A DNA stretch of 64,000 nt from Vitis vinifera (Eukaryota > Streptophyta > Magnoliopsida > Vitales > Vitaceae): the NCBI RefSeq assembly GCF_030704535.1, contig NC_081818.1:25707001-25771000 (forward strand), read 5' to 3'. The notes under the pieces are model-generated. The model saw only the letters and a list, made by a program, of their open reading frames with translations, ran no database searches and had not been told where the DNA came from. Below, piece by piece: positions 57,070-64,000 of this stretch (its first letter is position 1; each line of letters begins with the position of its first letter). The translations under genes and the position numbers were made by a program.

Positions 57070-60000
57070 CTATGTGGAGGGACTCACCATCCCAGCGATG
57101 GAACAACAAACTCCAAGCTTCTCCCTTGGTAATGTCTTTGTCAACATATCCGAGCCATTGTTATCTATATGTATCTTCTCAATTTCAAACAAGTTGTCAT
57201 TGAGAGCATCTCTCATCCAATGATACCTCACATCAATGTGTTTTGATCTTGCATGATAGGTAGAATTCTTACTGAGGTGAATAGCACTTTGGTTATTACA
57301 GTATACCACATAACGCTATTGTTTAAACCCGAGCTCTTGCATGAAACACTTCATCCACAACAACTCTTTACATGCTTCTGCTGCTGCAATGTACTCTGCC
57401 TCTGTTGTAGAAAGTGCAACACATTTCTGTAGTCTCGATTGCCAAGACACAGCACCTCCTGAGAATGTCATCAAATAGCCTGAAGTAGACCTTCTATTAT
57501 CCACATCCCCTGCCATGTCTGAATCAGTGTATCCAACAAGTATTGGTTTCCCACCTTCAAAAGTGAGTTTCAACTTGAAAATGCCTCGTAAATATCTCAT
57601 AATGCACTTGACTGCTTCCCAATGATGTCTTCCTGGATTCGATAAAAACCGGCTAACAACACCAACTGCATAAGCGATGTCTGGTCTAGTACATACCATG
57701 GCATACATCAAACTTCCTAATGCTGAGGCATACGAAACTCTTCTCATGTCTTCCTTCTCCTTATCTGTAGAAGGGCTATGTCTGCTGCTTAGCTTAAAGT
57801 GACTAGCTAGAGGAGAACTAACCACTTTGGCTTTGCTCATGTTAAACCTTGCAAGCACCTTTTCAATATATTGCTCTTGTAACATACATAGCTTCTTGGA
57901 TGCTCTATCCCGCTCAATTATGATGCTAAGAATTCTCTTTACTGGCCCTAAATCCTTCATGGCAAAAGATTTGCTTAACTGCTTCTTCAAGTTATCAATT
58001 CTTGAAACATTCCTGCCAACAATCAAGATATCATCAACATAGAGCAACAATATAACAAAATCATCATCAGAGAATTTCTGCACAAAAACACAATGGTCAG
58101 AAGTAGTTTTTCGGTAGCCTTGCTCCCCCATAACTGACTCAAACTTCTTATACCACTGCCTCGGTGCTTGCTTCAAGCCATAAAGACTTTTCTTCAGCTT
58201 ACACACATAATCCTCTTTCCCTTTTAGTACGAAACCCTCTGGTTGTTCCATATAAATTTCTTTGTCTAAATCACCATGGAGAAATGCAGTCTTAACATCC
58301 ATCTGCTGAATCTCCAAATCAAGACTAGCTGCCAAGCCCAAAACCACACGAATAGATGACATATTAACAACAGGAGAAAAAATCTCATCAAAATCAATAC
58401 CTTTCTTTTGATTGAATCCTTTGACGACCAATCTAGCTTTGTAACGAGGTTGTGAAGTGTGTTCTTCTTGCTTCACTCTGTAAACCCACTTGTTCTTCAA
58501 AGCTCTTTTTCCTTTTGGCAACTTGACAAGCTCAAAAGAATGGTTCTCATGCAATGACTCCATCTCATCTCGCATAGCATCAACCCACATCATCTTATTT
58601 TCATCTTTCATGGCTTCCACATAACTTTCAGGTTCTCCCCCGTCAGTTAGTAATACATAGTCATCAACAGAATACCATGTGGAAGGATGTCGGTCTCTAG
58701 TAGACCTTCTAAGTGGAATATCTGATGGAGCCTCTGCTGCTGGTGACTGCTCATGAACATCATCATCCACCTCAACTTATGTGGGTGTTTCAACATCACC
58801 CATGTCATGTTGGTCATCATGTGCTTCATCTTCAACCTGTGTAGGAAGATTTGTTAGAGGGACTGGATCTAAATCAATCAAATCACCACTATGCTAAGAC
58901 TCCATTGGATTAGTCTTCTCAATATCATGTATAGTATGGTCTTCCATAAACACAACATCTCGGCTTCTTACAAGTTTTTTCTGCACCGGATCATAAAACC
59001 TGTAACCAAGCTCATCCTGACCATAGCCAATAAATACACAAGGTCTTGTCTTAGCATCAAGCTTAGATCTCTCATCTTTGGGAATATGCACAAAAGCCTT
59101 GCATCCAAAGACACGCAAGTGATCATAAGAGATTTCATTATTTGACCAAATTCTATCTGGAACATCAAATTCTAAAGGAACACATGGTGTAAGATTGAGA
59201 ACATGTACAATAGTATTCAAAGCCTCACCCCAAAAAGATCTTGGCAACTGTGACTGCGAAAGTAAGCATCTTACTCTTTTAACCAATGTCCTATTCATTC
59301 TCTCAGCCAACCCATTCAACTGAGGAGTCTTAGGAGGTGTCTTTTGATGTCGAATACCATGTTGTCTACAATACTCATCAAAAGGACCAGAATACTCACC
59401 CCCATTATCAGTCCGGATACATTTCAACTTTTCACCAGATTGTCTTTCAACAAACGCATGAAACTGCTTAAACACATCTAACACTTGGTCTTTTGTTTTC
59501 AAGGTATAAACCCAAATCTTTCTTGAATGATCATCTATAAAAGTCACAAAATATAGAGATCCACCAAGTGTTTTTGTTTTCATAGGGCCACACACATCAG
59601 AATACACTAAATCAAGCATACCTGGCTTCCTTGTATGGTGAAGTGTTTTGAATGCAACTCTAGTCTGCTTTCCTACTAAGCAATGAGCACACCTCTTCAA
59701 AGATCCCTTCTTCATACCAGAAAGAAGATTCTTATTAGCCAAAATCATCAAGCCCTTCTCACTCATGTGACCAAGCCTGTTGTGCCAAAGCTCAAATGTA
59801 CTATCATCATCCACTGCATTGATACTGGAATCAATTACCCTTGCTTGCATCAAATACAATGAGGAACTCTTATTTCCTTTTGCTATCACCATAGAACCTC
59901 TAGTGAGCTTCCACTGACTATCACGAAAGGTGTTGCAAAACCCTTCATCATCAAGCTTTCCTGTGGAGATTAAATTCATGCGAATATCCAGAATATGTTT

Positions 60001-61056
60001 AACATTCTTCAAAGTCAACATAGTACCATTACTAGTCTCCAAACATACATCTCCCATACCAATGGCTTTAGCTGAGCCATCATTACCCATCCTAACACTT
60101 CCAAAATCACCGGATGTGTAGGATGTAAAGAAATCCTTCCGAGGTGTAGCATGGATGGAGGCACCACTGTCAATCACCCAACTAGTTTCCTGGAAAGCAA
60201 AATTAACAACATCACTATCATAAACAATAAGGAAATCTGAAGTGGTAGTGGCAACTTTATCATCTTCACCACCATTGTCATTCTTCTTTTCCTTCACTTT
60301 CCCTTATTTTATATCTCTCTTCAATTGGCGACAATATTTTTTTATATGCCCTTTCAAATGGCAGTAGTGGCACTCAACATCGGCAAACTTGTTAGTCTTG
60401 TTTTTACTTCTATCTCTATTCTTCGGACCTCTACTCTTACTCCTCCCCCTCTTCTCAGTAACTAGGACATTTGACTGTGAAGAAGAGCCCTGTGACTTTC
60501 TTCTCATTTCTTCATTTAGAACACAACTCTTAACTAAGTCCATATTCATAATACCATCTAGGGCTGAGTTAGACAAAGAAGTTCTAAACGTCTCCCACGA
60601 GTCCGACAATGTACCAAGAAGCCACAACCCTTGCACCTCTTCCTCAAACTTGATATTCATTCCAGCTAACTGATTAATAATACCTTGGAATGTATTCAAA
60701 TGATCTGTCATAGGAGTTCCATCTTGATACTTCAAACTCATCATCTTCTTGATTAGAAACAACTTATTATTGCCAGTCTTTCGAGCATATAACTGTTCGA
60801 GCTTATTCCATAGACTCCTTGCATGTTTCTCTTCACTAACATGATTGAGAACATTATCATCTACCCACTGTCTGATATAACCGCAAACCTGTCGATGAAG
60901 TAAATTTCATTCTGCATCAGTTTTATTTTCTGGCCTTTCAGAAGCAAACACAGGCAAATAATAATTCTTCACATACAATAAGTCTTCCATTTTTCCTTTC
61001 CAAACATGATAATTGGAACCATTCAGAGTGATCATTCTACTTGTATTGCTTTCCAT
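57070..61056 (-). pseudogene. Copia gag-pol polyprotein, five in-frame stops, no frameshift
   Basis: Gag starts at ATG 61054-61056 ([20 protein letters not shown]), 50 bp inside the LTR edge, and ends in a zinc knuckle CHYCHLKGHIKKYC (about 60330-60370). Protease (VIDSGASIHATP, about 60160), integrase finger and core (about 59450-59830; IRTDNGGEYSG about 59400), reverse transcriptase (LLYVDDIL, about 58040) and RNase H (about 57150-57530; [12 protein letters not shown]) follow. Stops: TGA 60907-60909, TAA 60304-60306, TAG 58894-58896, TAA 58777-58779, TAG 57316-57318. All lie in one continuous frame, and each is one transition from a Gln or Trp codon. The family resembles TNT1-94-like plant copia. 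Confidence 0.93.
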
Positions 61057-61090
61057 TGTTCTACACAAGACACAAATATCTTAAACCAAT

Positions 61091-61102
61091 GCTCTGATAC
61101 CA
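61091..61102 (-). promoter_or_regulatory. Primer binding site of the copia element
   Basis: The minus strand reads TGGTATCAGAGC three bases inside the right LTR, the initiator tRNA-Met type. Confidence 0.9.
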
Positions 61103-61105
61103 CTT

Positions 61106-62019
61106 TGATGGGATAAACGCAAACAATGCACAACCAGATTTTATCCCCTCTTGTGAGAACCTAATAGGAATCAATTTAATAGAGTAACAACAATTCACCC
61201 AATGCAATAAGAATATGAACACCAACAATTTTTAGCGTGGAAAACCTTCCCAAATGTGAGAAGTAAAAACCACGGGACCCTTAGGCCACTTAAACCCTCC
61301 ACTAATATAATCAATGGGTTACACAATTCTCTCTAGATGAGACTAGAGGTTTACATCAGCCATATCTCAAGGCAATTAGTCTTGGCAAATACAAAACAAC
61401 TTGTATAAAACAATAGAGAGATCTCACCAAAACAAAGTCACTGTTCCCGGACACAAATCACCACTGTTCCAAACTCCAAATCCAATCTCCACCATTCAAA
61501 ATGAAGATCAATGAGTTAAGAACGTGCTAACCAAAAATCATCTCGATCAGACCATGGATTAATCTCGATCAAAGCTGAAGATCAGAACTACCAGGGTGAG
61601 AAGAAATCAGCGACAAAGACGCACTGTTCACGGACTGAAACAACAATCTTCCGGAACTCCAAATCCGATCTTCACCGTTCAGATTAGAGATCAATGAGTT
61701 GAAAATCTCTCCTTCAAATTTCAGGTCGATCGGACCACACACGAAGCGAGATCGGCCGTTTGATGAAATCTGGACAGTAAAAAGAAGAAAAGAAATCAGC
61801 GTTTTTCTTTTCTCTAACTTCAAAAATTCAGTGGCTCTTTTTCTTTTTCTCTCTAACTTTCTCTTCCTTTTTCTTCTTACTCTCCTCCTAGGGCTGCAAA
61901 GATGAAGATGAAGAAGAGAAAAGGATTTCTTCTTCCCTTTTATACATTAAGGCCTAAGAAGCCTTAAATGTTTGGGCTTTGGGCTTTCCTCCACAAGAAG
62001 GAAATAACCCAACCCAACA
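61106..62019 (-). repeat. Right (5') LTR of the copia element
   Basis: 914 bp. On the minus strand it holds TATAAAAGGG (about 61935-61944), a likely core promoter for the element. Confidence 0.93.
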
Positions 62020-62195
62020 TATAGATAGTACCATCAGCTGGCATCATGCAGACACGCCAATTGTTAGTGTTCAACACCTCAAACTTTTACACTCAGACAT
62101 ACACATACAAACAAAAACACAAATAACCCTTTGAATTTTCCTCTGAAGCTCATACCAGTGACTAAAGTCAGATAAGCTGCCAATATTATTGAAAA

Positions 62196-62420
62196 TTAAC
62201 TTCTCTTCAAAAATGGAGGCTCTTCACTTGAAGTTGGTTATATCATATATGGAAAGTTGAAAATTATATCCCACTTGCAAAAAAAAAAAAAAAAAAAAAG
62301 GCAAAAAGAAAGGTCAAGTCTAAAGGGGATATCTGAGAATTTTGGTAGCAGCCCATATTGAATGATGAGAGGTACTACTTGTCAGTTGTCGTTACTTCAT
62401 CATTATATAATAATAGGGAG
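62196..62420 (+). repeat. Duplicated block, direct copy of 14930-15140
   Basis: Begins within the methyltransferase intron remnant at GAAAATTAACTTCTC. It shares the poly-A run (about 62279-62300) and flanking unique words with the first copy. Confidence 0.85.
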
Positions 62421-62767
62421 AATTGTGTTTTGGGTTCAATTGGGCCCAAAAATTAACATTTGATCCATATATCATGCATATTTAAGCTCAAGACCCAAAC
62501 AAAGTATGAAAATTAAGATGAAGGATATTGTCTTTCATTAATCCCTAAAATACCCTTTAACCCTTAACCCTTATATACTCACAAGTGAGTGTGAATTTCA
62601 ATTTTTTTTGGTTTTTTTTTCCTTTTCTATTCCCTATTAAGTATTACTCATTTCTAACTTTTTTTTTTCTTTCAATCTATATTTCTATTTTATGTCAAAT
62701 AAAAAACAATAATGTTTTTTTTTGTTTTTCATTTTTAAAGATATTGAATCTTTTTGCTCTTATTATA

Positions 62768-62812
<45 letters not shown>

Positions 62813-63425
62813 TCAAGAAGACAATATTTTTAATACTAATTTACCAACCTTCCAATAATTTTGAAAGTGTAAATAGGGTAATTGGCCGAATTAAAGTTTT
62901 CAAAATATTCAAAATTTCTTCATTCCAAAATTATCTAATTGCTCTCCACACTAATCCTAAATATTTTTTAATAAAGATTTAAATATTTAAAATCATTAAA
63001 ATAAATATTTTCTTATTAAAGCAATTTTTTCAAAGTAATAAGATAAAAATCATGAAATCTTCAAAACTATAATTACAACAAATATTTTTAATTTTAAAAC
63101 TAATTTCATAATTTAAATTAATGATTTAAAAAAATAAAAATGTTATAAAAAATAATTTTTGTTTATTTTTAATTCCATTCAAATATGATTTTTTTAATCT
63201 CTATTGATAACAATGAAATTATGTTTATAAAGGCAAAATAGTAAAAATATATATTTCATTTAGTTTACTTATAATGAACAATTCAAACATGATTGATTTA
63301 AATTTTATTTCCTATGTGTTACTTTTTGTAGGGAATGTCTTAATGACATAGTTTGGTAAAAAAAAGAAAAAAAAAACTATCAATAATCGTTTTAATGTCA
63401 AATTCAAATTGTTTAAAAATTGTAC
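62421..63425. other. AT-rich intergenic stretch
   Basis: Apart from the AT microsatellite no gene, RNA or transposon end was recognised. Confidence 0.5.
62770..62806. repeat. (AT)n microsatellite
   Basis: About 18 AT dinucleotides in a row, in AT-rich DNA with no gene. Confidence 0.9.
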
Positions 63426-63429
63426 AAAA

Positions 63430-64000
63430 CCTATTAGGAGCCTTGTACAGCCTTGTACACTTAGCACATTTCCCTTGTACAGTTAGTGTAATATCCTTGT
63501 ACAATGACACAAATTTCATATTTCTCATAAGTTATATGTTCATGTAGGTGTATTAATCATATTTTCAATAGTTTGGTTAAGAAAATGGTGGATGACTTAG
63601 GATCAATTTTCTTTCCCCAAATATCATTATTGGGGAAAATATTAGAATTTTCATGTGAGAGTTAAATAAAATGCATGACATAGGCGTACAATCCTTGGGT
63701 GACAAGGAAAATAAAAAAGTGGTTTAGAATTGATTAAAATAATTCACAAAGGGTAATCTTATACACTTTTGTACAATTAGTACATTTCCCTTGTACAGTT
63801 AGTGTAATACCCTTATACAATGACACAAATTTTATATCCTTCTTAAGTTATGTGTCCATGTCCACGTAGGAGTGTTTAACCATATTTCCAATGGTTTAGT
63901 TGAGAAGATGGTGGATGACTTAATGTCAAATTTTTTTCCCTCAAATATAATTATTGGAGAAAGTATTAGAATTTCCATGCGGGAATTAAATAAAGTGCAC
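63430..64000 (+). repeat. Two direct copies of a ~240-bp repeat with TTGTACA words
   Basis: Units at about 63430-63680 and 63760-64000 (running into the window edge) share ACATTTCCCTTGTACAGTTAG, AATGACACAAATTT, ATGGTGGATGACTTA and ATTAGAATTT in order. The palindrome-like word TTGTACA recurs several times in each unit. No coding frame. Possibly part of a longer tandem array beyond the window. Confidence 0.75.

Larger units (their letters stand above)
56139..62019 (-). mobile_element. Ty1/copia LTR retrotransposon, complete ends
   Basis: LTRs of 914 bp each (56139-57052 and 61106-62019), TGATGGG to CCCAACA, with target duplication TATAG (56134-56138 and 62020-62024). The element is on the minus strand: primer site TGGTATCAGAGC (minus strand of 61091-61102) beside the right LTR and purine tract GGAAAGGGGGAGA (minus strand of about 57055-57067) beside the left. 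I count about 26 LTR mismatches (about 2.8%). Gag, protease, integrase, reverse transcriptase and RNase H come in copia order. It lies in an exon of a methyltransferase pseudogene. Confidence 0.96.
55423..62195 (+). pseudogene. TrmA-like RNA methyltransferase fragment, interrupted by a copia element
   Basis: Plus-strand exon pieces: 55423-55541 (after TTGTTGCAG; QIIFGNRWRHLLGE, then shifted by a short insertion near 55478 to EHVGGIDVALAPSSFGQANTQ; donor GTAGAC), about 55870-55963 (KYVPYGAAVAHLYAGAGVIG, donor GCAAGA) and 56059-56138 continuing at 62020 to about 62060 (SVKCIEINKEAKLSFEKTVG, then WHHADTPI). The copia element 56139-62019 lies inside this last exon with target duplication TATAG. 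The middle exon has lost its acceptor and first codons by a deletion of about 40 bp. It is in inverted orientation to the 3931-5492 copy and preserves the exon that copy lacks. Non-functional. Confidence 0.88.

Noticed and set aside
62555-62580. Telomere-like CCCTTAACCCTTA words
   Set aside because: Only two units, and not the plant TTTAGGG sequence.

Overview
This window looks like a resistance-gene-like cluster of a dicot plant. From memory of the protein families it is probably grapevine (Vitis); that attribution rests on recognition, not on a search. It holds leucine-rich-repeat receptor-like proteins (RLPs, Cf/EIX2 type), GT-AG and GC-AG introns, AT-rich intergenic DNA and plant Ty1/copia and Ty3/gypsy LTR retrotransposons. 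No prokaryotic or organellar features were seen.

Layout. (1) 1-10.8 kb: the 3' end of an open RLP (+), then fragments of two unrelated genes, a CLC-d-like chloride channel (+) and a TrmA-like RNA (uracil-5) methyltransferase (-), then the only complete, unbroken RLP of the window (6267-9242, -) and a small RLP fragment. (2) 10.8-15.1 kb: no supported gene; a ~110-120 bp tandem repeat, a foldback and a 20-G homopolymer. (3) 15.4-21.7 kb: a complete but decayed copia element just upstream of (4) an RLP pseudogene (21.9-30.7 kb), whose transmembrane segment is split by a nearly intact chromodomain gypsy element. (5) ~31.2-40.3 kb: a 5'-truncated Tat-lineage gypsy element with an antisense intron-bearing gene. 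Its 3' LTR abuts (6) an RLP pseudogene lacking its start (40.3-43.2 kb). (7) 43.4-55.2 kb: tandem and dispersed segmental duplications carrying more CLC, methyltransferase and RLP debris, including a 5'-truncated RLP (51.1-52.8 kb). (8) 55.4-62.2 kb: a second methyltransferase pseudogene with a complete copia element inside one exon. (9) 62.2-64 kb: AT-rich repeats.

How it fits together. The cluster appears to have grown by repeated duplication of blocks containing an RLP plus pieces of two neighbouring genes (CLC-d and the methyltransferase) that seem once to have lain tail to tail. Four LTR elements then broke the copies. Working RLPs would be surface immune co-receptors with no kinase, signalling through adaptor kinases of the SOBIR1/BAK1 type. 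Only two RLPs are open here: the left-edge partial one and 6267-9242. Most other coding potential belongs to retroelements, whose breaks are largely in-frame stops of the kind produced by cytosine deamination.

I found no clearly new system. The observations most worth checking are the antisense spliced gene in the Tat element, the tail-to-tail remnants of two captured genes, and the stop-only decay of the copia element at 56-62 kb.
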